The translations under genes and the position numbers were made by a program. This document shows, piece by piece, positions 35,176-46,872 of a stretch of DNA of 64,000 bases (the stretch's first letter is position 1; each line of letters opens with the position of its first letter). The DNA lies in NCBI GenBank assembly GCA_024036415.1, contig JAMWET010004998.1:123501-187500 (forward strand), read 5' to 3'. The notes under the pieces were generated by a model. It was not told where the DNA came from, searched no databases, and was given only the letters and a program-made list of their open reading frames with translations. The DNA comes from Prochilodus magdalenae (Eukaryota > Chordata > Actinopteri > Characiformes > Prochilodontidae).

Positions 35176-35179
35176 CAAG

Positions 35180-35600
35180 TAAGGCATTGCATGTCCAACA
35201 GTATTCAGATACCCCTTCTAATGAATCAGTTCAGCCACTTTAAGGGGCACTAATTGCTGACACTAATTATCTTTACATTATTTCCAATAGAATGGGAGCA
35301 GCCAGACATTAGCCTAATATCACTGCCAGGCATCAGAAGGGTATAAATACCCACTGGCATTAGACTGTGCAGCAGTGGAACTGTGTGTTAGGGGACCATT
35401 CAGTGCCCTTAGGTTGAGTTGGAGTAAAGTTTGTCATTCTAAACTAACCATCCAGCATCAGCACTTAATCTTACCATTACTGTGGTGGCTGAATGCAAGC
35501 AAATCCTCACAGCATAAGGCTTCTCAGAAGATTAGAGGCTGCTACTGGGGCAAAGGGGGACAAATTCCCTAATGAGTCCTTTGATTTCAGAAGGAACGTT
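35180..35600 (+). repeat. Interspersed repeat, second copy of the three-copy family
   Basis: The longest copy: GTCCAACAGTATTCAGATAC, AGAAGGGTATAAATACCCAC, CTGTGCAGCAGTGGAACTG, AATGCAAGCAAATCCTCACAGC, TCAGAAGATTAGAGGC and AAAGGGGGACAAATTCCCTA. The last three appear in the same order at 20755-20850. No coding capacity. Likely a non-autonomous DNA element. Confidence 0.6.
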
Positions 35601-36430
35601 GCCTGAACAAAATTCTACAAATGCAGACATTAGCAGATATAGCTTTGCAGGCATTCTTCTTATTTAAAGCTGCACTATGTACGTTCACACTATGTAAGAA
35701 AGAAGTTGTGTAGAAGAATGTTTCATAAACCCAGCTGTGCTGACCCTTGAGCTCTTCCCAGAGCGGATTAATCTAATGATTGGGGCAGCATTGGAAGAGT
35801 ATTTAAAGAGAACTCAATCAAACTTGAATGACAAATACATGTGTTCCACAGTTAAAATGTTGAATTCGCTTTTGAGATTGAAATACAGAATCCTTTTTTT
35901 GAGCAAGTGGATATGACATCACTACTAAAGACTTAATTAATTGTTGTAGGCTTTTCTGCCCGTACCCACAATGACCGTATGCCATCCACTTTACCACAAC
36001 CTCTTTTGAGCTATGCACATGCATCATCATCAACTCCTGCCTGTGTTGCTGTAAGGCATGTCCAAAACAAGACAGAGCAGATTTCATAATCATCACACCT
36101 CCACATACAAATAAACGTATCAATATCGTAAAACAGATGTAAAACTGTAATGTGTTTTTGGGCTAAACAAATCCATGTAATCTTCCACCAAACAATGAAC
36201 TTGGCACAAAGCAATCACTTCATGTGAAGTCACCGTATTGTGCAGCACCACAGGCAACCAAAAAAAAAAGAAGGGTGTAGCAGTTTGGCCTCAAAAGCAA
36301 CTTTATTTTGACCTGCCTCAACAAAATATTATTAACTATTACTCTACAAGATCAGAATCAGGTTTAGATTATAACAGCCAAAAAAGGTATTTACTCAATA
36401 TTACATTGTCAAAAAACTTGTTGTCCAAAA
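35601..36430. other. No feature recognised
   Basis: About 830 bp of AT-rich DNA without recognisable repeats or convincing coding frames. Confidence 0.35.
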
Positions 36431-36433
36431 AGT

Positions 36434-36680
36434 TGCACCCAGAAATAATCGTCTGACAGGAATGAAACTTGGTGGGTAGGTTTGACATTGTGAGACATGC
36501 AATTAATTCACGTTTTCGTCCTGATGGAGATAACCAACAAATCTGTGTGTGTAGGCACGGTGGTCAGTGCCAAGATGGTTTAAAGTCATGCGGCACACGT
36601 CAAGAAGACCTGGTGTCACTCTGCCTCAACCTCTACAACACAATCTACAGGAACTGTGTGAGAAGCCAGCCATAACACTC
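36434..36680 (+). mobile_element. Tc1-like element (CACCCAGAAGG family), strongly deleted
   Basis: The terminus AGTTGCACCCAGAAATAATC, GACAGGAATGAAACTTGGTG, GGTTTGACATTGTGAGACAT is joined to scraps of the transposase 3' half: TCCTGATGGAGATAACCAAC, GTAGGCACGGTGGTCAGTGC, TCTACAGGAACTGTGTGAGA. No intact frame. Confidence 0.75.
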
Positions 36681-37870
36681 GTCCACATCAGTCCGCTGCC
36701 CATTTGCTGTTTACTTGCAATGATTGAACTCCTTAAAATGAATCCTGAGCTGAGCTGATGACTGAGCTGGCCCCTTTGAGGTGATTTGAAAACTCGGAGT
36801 TAGATGGTCTTGCAGTGGGTCCAACCAGATTTAGGCACATATCTTTATGTAGGTTCACTTCTCATGACAAATTACAATACATAGGGCCAGTGCGACTTAG
36901 TTGCAGCCAGGGTCAGGGCAACTTAATTAAACCATAGACAATCCATGTGCCATTGGTTCCTGGGCTTGTAACATCGTTGCAGACCCATGAGTGAGTTCAC
37001 CTTGTGCAGAACTCTAATTTACAGCAGCAGTAAACGGGCAACAGTTGTTTTTCTCCTAGCTAGGTAATAAAACTGCTTTCAAACGATTTTACATAGTGCA
37101 GCTTTAATTGAAAAGTGACAGTGAAAATGAGGACCATTTCAAAAGAAGACAAAGCATCTTTTGATGTCTACAAGTTGACATGCAGTATAATATACCTAAT
37201 AGATGACTAGTGACTCTGACTAGATGCTATTGTGTCATGTTGTCATGTTGTTTTTCAGTGAGGATGCCTGTGATGGGGAAAGTGATTAACTCCTTTGCAG
37301 CCTGTCTATGACAGCCAGTCTTTTTCTCTCAGAGGAAATGATCGTTTTCCCAGTGTTTTAAACTCCAGGCACAGTAACTAAATCCACAGGTAGATTCCTA
37401 TTATCTACAGAGCGCTGTAACAGTAGCATTGATCTGTTAAAGGAGAGTGCTGAAATAAGCTTGGCTCGTGTCCAGTGTCTGCCAGTAATAGAGCACTTCC
37501 AGATGAACTCCAGAGTGACCCATGGCTAATTGCTCGTGTCTCGTCTGTCCTGACGCGAACGTTTAATTGGAAAAGATCAGAGAGAGTCAGGGTGTTAATG
37601 AGGCTCCTACAAGCTGTGTTAGCTCAACGTTAAAGCCATTACACACATGCTTCAAATGCGCTAGCGTGAAACACTCAATGGAAACAAAAATGTTTTCTCC
37701 ATGTACTAAGTTTGTGGCTCATGAAAAATGAAGGGAATCCAGCATTTCAAAACATTTTTAATACAGATAAGCATATATATTTACATATAAACAATGTTAC
37801 ACACTCTATTTTTTTTATTAGGAATACAGCCAACGTTTCTTGTGAAGCCTGTGGTATTCTAAAGAACTTT
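36681..37870. other. Non-coding flank with a repeat-free, CpG-containing segment
   Basis: 37430-37680 is less AT-rich and carries GGCTAATTGCTCGTGTC and GCGAACGTTTAATTGGAAAAG (homeodomain-type cores), plus GTTAATGAGGCTCCTACAAG. It is a candidate conserved element on appearance only. Nothing else is recognised. Confidence 0.3.
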
Positions 37871-37874
37871 GCAC

Positions 37875-38015
37875 CCAGCCCGGTTGAAATAACATCCTCT
37901 ACTCTTCTAGTAAGGTTTTGCATATCCAACAGATATTGGATGGAGCTCCATAAGTCAAGTTCCACTGCTCCACAGGCCAATGCTGGGGAGCTTTGTATCC
38001 ATCTAGCTTATACCT
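37875..38015 (-). repeat. Interspersed repeat, third (truncated) copy of the three-copy family
   Basis: The reverse complement reads GGCCTGTGGAGCAGTGGAAC, TTATGGAGCTCCATCCAATA and TACTAGAAGAGTAGAGGATG, matching the copies at 20560 and 35180 in order. Confidence 0.6.
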
Positions 38016-38487
38016 TGCTTAGGATATAGCGACCTCAAACTTGCATATAATAGACAGTCCTTTTCATGGAGATTATTGAAGCTGCAGGAGCTGGGTGGAC
38101 ACTTGTTCATCTCAAAGCATCTGAATTTAATAAGGAGAAGGGGTGACTTTAGAAGGGATAGTTTTATTTTACCATTGCAACATCCATGAAATGCTTGCAT
38201 ACCGTAAAGCATTTTTCATAGTCTTAAAAATATTTATTCTAAAAATCTTAAATACAAATGCCATTGTAATCTAAAGCCTTATTGAGCTGGATTAGTTTAA
38301 TAGAGGAGGAGGTCTGTTAACATAATTAGTTTGATTTGACTGATCTTTCCGTATAGGATAAAGGATCTCTATGATTTTCCCAAATTATCCCTCACACAGC
38401 CTGGAGTGAAACATTCGACCATTTACATCAGCATTTACATGCAACAGGTGCCAGATCTCTCAACAATAACAACACATGTTATAGATG

Positions 38488-38488
<1 letters not shown>
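38016..38488. other. No feature recognised
   Basis: AT-rich DNA up to the TA microsatellite. Confidence 0.35.

Positions 38489-38583
<95 letters not shown>
38489..38583. repeat. TA dinucleotide microsatellite
   Basis: About 47 uninterrupted TA units. The open frames reading YIYIYI across it are artefacts. Confidence 0.98.
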
Positions 38584-38585
<2 letters not shown>

Positions 38586-39161
38586 TATATATACAAGCAG
38601 TAGTCCAGTATTTGGATTATTGGGTTATTGGGTTATTTCAAATGACCAAATACCAATACCTAACACAGGCACGTAATTGACAGAACATTATATACTCTGA
38701 ATTATTGCATAGCGAATTTGTGAAAAAACCTATGGAGATGGCAAATTCATACTGGATTAAAATCACAGATCTCTTCGACATTCACTCAAATTATAGCACA
38801 TGCAGTACTAATCCAACACAAACAAGGTTTGCAAATATTAGTAGTTCTTATAAATAAAAAAAACCCAGCAATGAGTTCTCAGCATGTGTGTTTCACCTTA
38901 AGTGCTATTGGTAAAGCATCTGCAACACAATGAACAAGAATGTGCAAAAGTGTGCTCTAAAAACTAAAAAAGATAAAAGTTTCGATTGACTTCACATCTT
39001 ATTCTAAATGAGGATATCCTCATTTACATCTATGAGTTAAATGTGTTGAAATGTTAGACTGGTGGTGTAAAGCTTTAGTAGTGTTTGTGACAGTGCTGCC
39101 CTACGAATCACACGTTATTGCTGGTGCTAATTTAATGATATATCCACAAACTTTTGATGGG
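38584..39161. other. No feature recognised
   Basis: AT-rich DNA between the TA microsatellite and the left arm of the inverted repeat. Confidence 0.35.
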
Positions 39162-39310
39162 CCAATGTATACCCTAGCATGTATGCGCCCATGCAAAAAT
39201 GGGACCCACCAGGTTTCTGATAGCCTGTAAATTAGTAACTTAATATGGGAAGCTTTTTCTTTTAATTTCTTTCACTGTTGGCAGCATGTGGGTAAACAAC
39301 CTTTTTCACA
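39162..39310 (+). repeat. Left arm of a 149-bp inverted repeat
   Basis: It begins CCAATGTATACCCTAGCATG and ends AACAACCTTTTTCACA. The reverse complement of 40411-40559 matches it over all 149 positions with five substitutions and no gap by eye. Similarity stops sharply on both sides. Confidence 0.93.
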
Positions 39311-40410
39311 AAGAAAGCTTCAAAGACAAATCACTGTAATGCACTGCCAAGCTAATGTGAGAGCAAGTAGGCTTTAAATCTGGACTCTGACCAGGCCATA
39401 ACCAATTAGTATATAACAGTATATTTTGGACTTAGCCCATTTTTTTTTTGCATGGGAGTGTAGTGGATAGCTCACAACACAGCTGTTAATATGCTGAATT
39501 ACTGCTTGACTTGCATTCCCACGTACTGTACATTCCCCAACACATAACTCAGAGCTGAGCTAATTTTAGACACAAATCGTTTCGTGGAATGAAGTCGTTG
39601 GTAACCGCTCATGCATGCAGTGCCAATGTTTATGCTAAGTTGAGTGTTCTGATTTGAAATGACTCTGAGCACGCCTAAACATCTGATAGGACATGCTAGA
39701 ACTACACTATGGTAAAAACTAACATGTAATAGCAGCATTGTGATGTGATCAGTGACACAGATCAAAGTAGCAAAAGAAAGTCATTAAATTCCTAAATTCC
39801 AGATCAATCTCCAACATGATCTGCAGTGACCACAACCCCTGCTTGAACTCCAAACGTGGTAGGAGTTCTGCAGTGTAGCCTCAGTGAACCTCCTACCCGC
39901 TATAGTCTCAGATTTAATATCCTGTACACGTCTAAAGCAATCAGTAGCCTTACAGATCCTTTTTTTTCAGCATGATTCCACTGCATCTGTTTGATCTTCC
40001 TTTTATCCTATACTATTAAAAAGAAAGGGGCTAAAATGTGTTTAATTTCAATAAAGGCCTGGATCCCAAAAATGATTTTTCAGTGGACTGTTTCGTCCTG
40101 AAATACTGCTGTAAATGTGATAGATCAGTAGTAGTATTTTGCACATTTTTCTAGAACTGTACATCTAAACCCATTCAGGATTTTTTATTGTAACTGTTTT
40201 GTGTAACTCCACTGGTGCAAGTGGATAGGTGTCCTATCTGAGTTTTTGCTTTAGCTCCATCCTGCTTTTTAGTTAAATGGTTTATTATTTTCTTTAGTAT
40301 AAGGACTACAGAGAAGTGTAGACATCTAAGCTCACTGACCAAACAGCAGTCACCTGTGACTGAAATGTACCTAATAGCATGTAATACCTCCATGAGCAAA
40401 GATAACAGCT
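39311..40410. other. 1.1-kb spacer inside the inverted repeat
   Basis: AT-rich, no intact coding frame. Near its right end, the complement of about 40340-40410 (GCTGTTATCTTTGCTCATGG, GGTATTACATGCTATTAGG, TTCAGTCACAGGTGACTGCT) matches the Tc1-like C-terminal tail at 28870-28930. So at least that part is transposon-derived. Confidence 0.5.
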
Positions 40411-40559
40411 TGTGAAAAAGGTTGTTTATCCACATGCTGCCAACAGTGAAGGAAATGAAAAGAAAAATCTTCCCATATTAAGTTACTAATTTACAGGCTA
40501 TCGGAAACCTGGTGGGTCCCATTTTTGCATGGGCGCATACATGCTAGGGTATACATTGG
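40411..40559 (-). repeat. Right arm of a 149-bp inverted repeat
   Basis: Inverted copy of 39162-39310, about 97% identical by eye count. It ends at the boundary TATACATTGG. Confidence 0.93.
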
Positions 40560-41185
40560 ATTTGGCATGTACCGGACAAGTTTCTGGATGTAGGCCAACG
40601 TTTCTACATCTGTCCTTCTCCCCCACCACCAGTTAGACCTCAGCCCTATTGTCCAGGAATTACGCTATGCCCCTACCGTCATTATTAGACAGGATCTGAA
40701 AGCGTACCTTAAAGACCTTAAGTTTCTTGTAATTGGTCAAATTTACACTTTATAGGAGATTAAATATTGCTTTCCATCAATTTTTACATTTTTACATTTT
40801 TGGATGCTGCGAGACACAACAACCTGCGTCTAATGTCCAGTGGTCTTAAAGGTTAAGCCATGAGACTGTTTTCCCAGATCTAGATTTGGTCTATATTGTA
40901 GACTAAACAGGATAGCAATGGTGAAAAATGTGGTGCACAGTGCAACGTAGTGCAGTGTCTGAGAAATCATCCCAAATATTTGGAATCAGTCTTCTTAGTG
41001 TAAGACAGTTGTATTTATCCATCTTCTCAGTATCCTTTCAGCTTCACAATGTTGAAGGAGAGCAGAAATTAACTGTCTAAAAGATGCAATCTTCACACTT
41101 CATTGTGAACATAAATCGGACGTAAAAGAGAAACAGGCTTGCAGATCCTGGATTGCAGTCCGGATCCTGCGCATGCCATATAAAC
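40560..41185. other. No feature recognised
   Basis: Mixed AT-rich DNA without a clear repeat or coding frame. Confidence 0.35.
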
Positions 41186-41189
41186 TAAG

Positions 41190-41430
41190 TGGCTCTCCCG
41201 GGCAGATGGCCAGCGGACATGATTCAGAGACGTCATGATGAACAGTCAGCCATCAGAGCTATGGCTCTGATGCCCAGGCCTGGCAATGTTACTGCTGTAA
41301 TATACAGCCAGGTCTATAAATCTGCTATCTCGCTCCGAACCTCTGACTGTTTACCTACAGTGTCAGGAGAGGCCTCTGTGTTAGAGCCTGGGGCTCCACC
41401 AGCTTGGCCCCTCACCACATGATTTATGAT
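41190..41430. promoter_or_regulatory. GC-richer repeat-free island, candidate conserved element
   Basis: GGCTCTCCCGGGCAGATGGC, GAGACGTCATGATGAACAG (CRE-like GACGTCA) at about 41228-41246, and TGCTGTAATATACAGCCAGG stand out from AT-rich flanks. The open frame across it is not similar to any protein I know. Regulatory role is inference. Confidence 0.3.
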
Positions 41431-42924
41431 TTTTACATGTAGGCTGATAATAATACTCACATAGACCTATATGAACTTAATGTTTTTGACCTCTGTCTGG
41501 ACCCCTTGGCCATTATCCACACTGCTCTTTTGTACCCTTAGTTTGTAGAAACTTACAGCAGTGCTGTAAATGTACACAGCTGTGGAAAAATACAGGTGAA
41601 ATGAAAGAAGAACATTAAAATGTAAAGCAAAATAAATTTTATATGCTGTTAATGGACATATCCAAGTGTTTTCTATTTTACTTATGATGCTAATAAAAGG
41701 CAAAAATGTATAGATGATTTCCTCAAAAATCTAAAAGATGATGTTCCTCAATGTTTCTTACATTTAAGCAACTGAAAACAATAGCTTTGAACTCATTTTT
41801 ATGATCATAGCTCACTTTCAGGCAAAGTTAAAAACAATAGCTTTGAAAAAAGTTTATCAGAAAGTTCTCATTTTAGTCATGCAATAAGCCATCCTCTGGT
41901 TTATTTGGTAAATCAAGTACATTAATCCATTTTACACTATGCAACTAGTGCAATTTAGTTTCTTGTAAATTTCAAGCAACTAAAGTTACAAAAGCCGGTC
42001 TTTATTCTTTCACCTTGAGTGATGCCATCTGTGGCCACAAGCCCAAGAAGTCAGCAGCAAACTACAGAGCAGTCTTAAACAATGGGATTTTGCATTGAGC
42101 ATGACCTGGGAGAAAACTGGAACATGACAACACAGGGATATAATGTTTGGAATTTGGAATTATTATAAAATATTACACTTGTTCAGTTGTGCCCAAAAAG
42201 TAGACCGAATTCTATTTAATAAGTTAAGTTATATCTATAAGTTATATGCTATAGCAAATTAAAAGCGAAGCAAAACAGGAAGCATGCTCATTTATAAAAT
42301 ATATTGAAAGGCATGGCATCTCCAAACTTTTATGGTCACTGCATATTACTTTCAGCATTTAGCAGTCGCTTTTATTGAGAAAATCTGCCTCATGCTACAG
42401 CAAAAAGAATTTTTAAAACGACAGACAGCATATGCTGAATTGCTGATCACTGGGGAAAGTTTTCTAGTTTTCATTTATTTATATATTTATTTATTTATTT
42501 ATCCTGAACTCATAGCTCCTGTCTCAAACTTGTGTGGGGCATGATCAGATTTGGATCATAAACATTACTGATACATGTGGGCACACGCATGGCACAAGCT
42601 TTATTCTATTATGAAAATGCCACCTGTTCTGGCAAATAAAGGTTCCGCGCTGTTGTAAGAGTGTGGTTAATTCTTCACCCCATTGGAAACTTGTCATTAA
42701 TTATTTTAACACTGTTTTTGGCATACTGTAATACATTCTCTGTGAAGGCCCGTTTCAAACCAGTCTCCTCAACTTTTTAAAAACCAAACACACTGTATGC
42801 AAATGAAGTTTCAAAAATCTACCCTGCACTCCTCAGTCCATGCACTGTATATATGAACTCTAAGCTGTCAAAAAAGTATATTCTAAACTTCGTAATGACA
42901 TGGAAACCAATGAATTTGCTCATT
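41431..42924. other. Non-coding flank with a short TTTA repeat
   Basis: AT-rich. A TTTA/TTTATA repeat is at about 42472-42502. No coding frame or transposon terminus recognised. Confidence 0.35.
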
Positions 42925-43015
42925 CGGGGCTCGAACACCAGATTCTTTGTAAAGCTGCTTTGTGACAACATCTGTTGTATAAAGCACTCTATAAATAAAT
43001 GTTGACTTGACTATA
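42925..43015 (+). mobile_element. L2-type LINE 3' tail
   Basis: TTTGTAAAGCTGCTTTGTGA, CAACATCTGTTGTATAAAGC, ACTCTATAAATAAATGTTGA is the characteristic 3' end of vertebrate L2-group LINEs (TTGTAAAGCTGCTTTG...GCGCTATATAAATAAA). No ORF2 part is attached here. Confidence 0.8.
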
Positions 43016-44132
43016 TATATGCACTAAAAAGAGTCGTCATTATTTTGCCTTACAATATATGTACATAAAATATATGTAAATGACCTATGTTTGGTTGGCT
43101 GTCCAGCATTGGCCTTGTTCAGAAAAAAGTCCAGGCATAAATGCGAAACAAACTGTTTGGACAGAAATATTCAGGGACGTCTGTAAAAAATAAATGTCAG
43201 CTGCTGTTTCGGAAGAGTAGATTGTTTGGAAAGCTGTAATGATCTATTTGCTTCCTGATAGTCAGGACCAGCACAATGTTTCTCTGCTAACACTGCTACA
43301 GGCTGTGTGTTGGAACAACGCTCCATATGACCTTAAAGAGGCTTCATGTAATACGTTTACTTTAATAAATCATAAAAGTCCCTTTTTATATCACCAGAGT
43401 TTTAAAAACATGTTCAAGTTTAACTACTGGTCTCCCTGACAACAGCGCTACAGGTAGTATGTTCTCCCTTGATATTTCCTTACCGGACCGGAAGGTCTGT
43501 TTGTGTTTTGGTCTGTGATCCCACCCACTTCCTCCTCAGGTTGCCAGATATGAAACAAATTGGCAGACAAAACATTGCGTGCTGCAGCCATTCAAGCGAG
43601 CAATCGAACTGAATTGACAGAGATGACATTCGATGCTAGCTGAACACTCCATGGTTCATGTGCAGCTGGGTTATCAAGGTAGTGAGCTTTGAGATCCTGA
43701 TTTGTGCTAGCTAACACCATGATGCTAACATATGCTTATGCTAGCTGCTATGTCACACTGGAGCATATGTCCCTGTAGCCAGCAGTGTGATAGAACAGTA
43801 TGACTGAAACCACAGGTTTGACTCTACATTGACCAGGTTTATAAATATGATTACTCTGTATGTTAAATGAATGATGATGTCCAAACTGAGTAATGTTACT
43901 CATGACCATCCCCAGCTGTTTTAACGATTTATCTGTCTTACCTAATAGAAACTATATAAACTCATTAGAAGAGCTAGTTAACTTAGAGTTAGTAATGTGT
44001 GACTGAATCAATGAATGTGGATGTATTTCAACACCTCTCCCACTAGGACCTGCACTCTTTCCTCTCTCTGTTGCTCTTCTTCTCCATCCTCTGCCTCAGG
44101 TACCACCAGGACCTGTACTTCTACTATGCATG
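43016..44132. other. Non-coding flank, nothing firmly recognised
   Basis: 43540-43620 (CAGGTTGCCAGATATGAAAC, TGCGTGCTGCAGCCATTCAA) resembles a common teleost repeat, but I cannot place its ends. Otherwise nothing is seen. Confidence 0.3.
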
Positions 44133-44134
44133 TA

Positions 44135-44345
44135 CAAACCGGATTCCAAAAAAGTTGGGACACTAAACAAATTGTGAATAAAAACTGAATGCAATGATGT
44201 GGAGGTGCCAACATCTAATATTTTATTCAGAATAGAACACAAATCACAGATCAAAAGTTTAAACTGAGAGAATGTATCATTTTAAGGGAAAAATATGTTG
44301 TTTCAAAATTTAATGGCATCAACAAATCCCAAAAAAGTTGGGACA
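44135..44345 (+). repeat. Left terminal inverted repeat of the Tc1-like element
   Basis: Runs from CAAACCGGATTCC to GTTGGGACA. It contains direct-repeat motifs AAAAAAGTTGGGACA at about 44148-44162 and 44330-44344, the presumed transposase binding sites by analogy with the family. Confidence 0.9.
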
Positions 44346-44354
44346 AGGCCATTT

Positions 44355-45375
44355 TTACCACTGTGTGGCATCCCCCCTTCTTCTTACAACACTCAACAGA
44401 CGTCTGGGCACAGAGGAGACCAGTTTCTCAAGTTTAGAAATAGGAATGCTCTCCCATTCATGTCTAATACAGGCCTCTAACTGTTCAATCGTCTTGGGCC
44501 TTCTTTGTCGCACCTTCCTCTTTATGATGCGCCAAATGTTCTCTATAGGTGAAAGATCTGGACTGCAGGCTGGCCATTTCAGTACCCGGATCCTTCTCCT
44601 ACGTAGCCATGATGTTGTGATTGCTGCAGAATGTGGTCTGGCATTATCTTGTTGAAAAAGGCAGGGTCTTCCCTGAAAGAGATGACGTCTAGATGGGAGC
44701 ATATGTTGTTCTAGAACCTGAACATAGTTCTCTGCATTAATGGTGCCTTTCCAGACATGCAAGCTGCCCATGCCACAAGCACTCATGCAACCCCATACCA
44801 TGAGTGATGCAGGCTTCTGAACGGAGCGTTGATAACAACTTGGGTTATCCTTGTCCTCTCTGGTCCGGATGACATGGCGTCCCAGTGTTCCATAAAGAAC
44901 TTCAAATCGTGACTCATCTGACCACAGAACAGTCTTCCATTTTGCCACACTCCATTTTAAAAGACCCCTGGCCCAGTGCAAACATCTGAGCTTGTGGAGC
45001 TTGCTTAGAAATGGCTTTCTTTTTGCACTGTAGAGTTTCAGCTGGCAACGGCGGATGGCACAGTGGATTGTGTTCACTGACAATGCTTTCTGGAAGTATT
45101 CCTGAGCCCATTCTGTTATTTCCTTGACAGTGGCATTCCTGTTTGGTGCAGTGACGTTTAAGGGCCCGGAGATCACAAGCATCCAGTAGAGTTTTACGGC
45201 CTTGACCCTTACGCACAGCGATTGTTCCAGATTCTCTGAATCTTTTGATGATGTTATGCACGGTTGATGATGATAACTTAAAAGTCTTTGCTATTTTACG
45301 CTGGGTAACACCATTCTGGTATTGCTGCACTATCTTTCTGCGCAACAATGGTGGAATTGGTGATCCTCTTACCAT
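44355..45375 (-). pseudogene. Tc1-like DDE transposase, one frameshift
   Basis: The start is MVRGSPIPP at 45375, preceded by 31 in-frame residues that are probably not translated. The N-terminus has a paired-like helix-turn-helix (QYQNGVTQRKIAKTFKLSSS, then TVHNIIKRFRESG) and GQGRKTLLDA. The catalytic triad is visible: D in VLWSDESRF, D in QQDNARPH, E in SPDLSPIENIW, the last two 34 residues apart (DD34E). The product ends VVRRRGDATQW, as in full-length relatives of about 340 residues. Between 45140 and 45155 (complement of GTTTGGTGCAGTGACG) the frame shifts: RALKRHCTKQ on one side, NRNATVKEITEWAQEYF on the other. The total of 1021 nt is one base over a multiple of three, so one base was gained or two were lost. 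No other stop is seen. The protein would excise and reinsert the element at TA sites. Confidence 0.93.
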
Positions 45376-45516
45376 CTTGGCTTCAGAGAGACACTGACAC
45401 TCTGAGAAGCTCTTTTTATACCCAATCATGTTGTCAATTGACCTAATTAGTGTTAATTGGTCTTCCAACTGTTCGTTATATGGTCAATTTCCTTTTTCCA
45501 TCCACTTATTGCTAAT

Positions 45517-45727
45517 TGTCCCAACTTTTTTGGGATTTGTTGACGCCATGAAATTTTGAAACAACATATTTTCCCCTTAAAATTATACATTCTCTCAGTT
45601 TAAACTTTTGATCTGTGATTTGTGTTCTATTTTGAATAAAATATTAGATGTTGGCACCTCCACATCATTGCATTCAGTTTTAATTCACAATTTGTTTAGT
45701 GTTCCAACTTTTTTGGAATCCGGTTTG
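45517..45727 (-). repeat. Right terminal inverted repeat of the Tc1-like element
   Basis: Inverted counterpart of 44135-44345, from TGTCCCAACTTTTTTGGG to GGAATCCGGTTTG. Small differences from the left arm include GCGTCA-like CpG changes (GACGCCATG here against GATGCCATT) and the loss of one G in GTTCCAAC. Confidence 0.9.
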
Positions 45728-45729
45728 TA

Positions 45730-46684
45730 GCTAACACTGACAGCGTTCCACATGAGCCAGTTCGTAAAACATTAGCTCATCAGGTTATATTGTAGGATTC
45801 GTTGCTGCTTGCCATTGTAAAAGTTCAAAGGTTCAGTTCGTCTTGTGCTCATTTGTGTAGGTTCAGTATCCTCAACCTGACACCCTGTGCGGGCATCGAG
45901 TCTGGGGAGGAGGCAGTGGGGCAGACAACTCTCTCGCATGTTTTGAATTCGAATTGCAGTACCTATTTTAACCGCTTGCTGTCAGTATTAAATATAATTC
46001 CTTTAACAGGAATAGGCAGGGATAAACTGCTGTAAGCTGACATAACAACAGTAATGGATTCAAATAAAATCATTTTTGGGGGGATAATTTCCATGAAGTC
46101 TCAGAAATAGGTAAGAAAAACTGTTATTGCAGTGGTACCCTCAAAGGTACATCTCAGTACCATTAGTTAGGGAACATAATTGTTCCATATTGTACTGAAA
46201 TCATAAACTGAACTCGTCTTGTCTCCAGGCTTTTTTATTTTATTGTTTTGGTTTTTAAATACCATTGTTGTGCAATACATTTAAAAATACTAGAAGTGAT
46301 TACATTGTGGATCAAATTTATTTTAGTTTATTTGACTATTTTTTTATATTATATGCTCTTTAATATTAGTTAATGGACATTATTAACTTACAGAAGGGCA
46401 GTATTTGAGTCCATACAGCTAAAAATCCAAGCCGCCATTTTGAGAAAAATGAAGTGCATTGCTGTTTTGCTTCAGCCTTTCTTCACTGCGAGCAGACAGC
46501 ATGAATGAATTTCCTGAACTGGAGCTCCACACCTTTGAACTGAGTAGGAAACTTTCAGCTTCTACCAAAATCCACTGCAGCCCAACATTTAACGAGAATG
46601 TAAGTTTGGATGGGAGCTGGCAGTGTAGGAATGACTTCGACTGAATGTGTGACAGGTCTGACAGGTGTCCAACAGAATCATCTC
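45730..46684. other. No feature recognised
   Basis: About 950 bp, AT-rich. The segment 46470-46650 has slightly higher GC. No coding similarity is seen. Confidence 0.35.

Positions 46685-46689
<5 letters not shown>

Positions 46690-46741
<52 letters not shown>
46690..46741. repeat. GA dinucleotide microsatellite
   Basis: About 26 uninterrupted GA units inside the polypurine block. Confidence 0.96.
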
Positions 46742-46745
<4 letters not shown>

Positions 46746-46828
46746 AAGATAAGCACATACAAAGAGATAGTGTTTTGATTTCCCCCTCCAGGACCTACTA
46801 CTTGCACACTACTCTAAAACTGCAGGTG

Positions 46829-46829
<1 letters not shown>

Positions 46830-46869
<40 letters not shown>
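46830..46869. repeat. GA dinucleotide microsatellite
   Basis: About 19 uninterrupted GA units, then ATGGTGGTGGGGGGG. Confidence 0.96.

Positions 46870-46872
<3 letters not shown>

Larger units (their letters stand above)
44135..45727 (-). mobile_element. Near-complete Tc1-like transposon with 211-bp IR/DR termini
   Basis: The 1593-bp element is bounded by CAAACCGGATTCC...GGAATCCGGTTTG and flanked by TA (44133-44134 and 45728-45729). Each inverted repeat is about 211 bp (44135-44345 and 45517-45727). Each holds two copies of the motif AAAAAAGTTGGGACA, one at the outer and one at the inner end, the IR/DR layout of teleost Tc1 elements such as Sleeping Beauty's family. The transposase lies on the minus strand. 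Arm similarity remains high by eye with few changes, so the insertion is not ancient. Mobility is blocked in cis by the frameshift in its gene, though its ends look usable. Confidence 0.96.

Noticed and set aside
38489..38583. YIYIYI open frames
   Set aside because: Artefact of the TA microsatellite.
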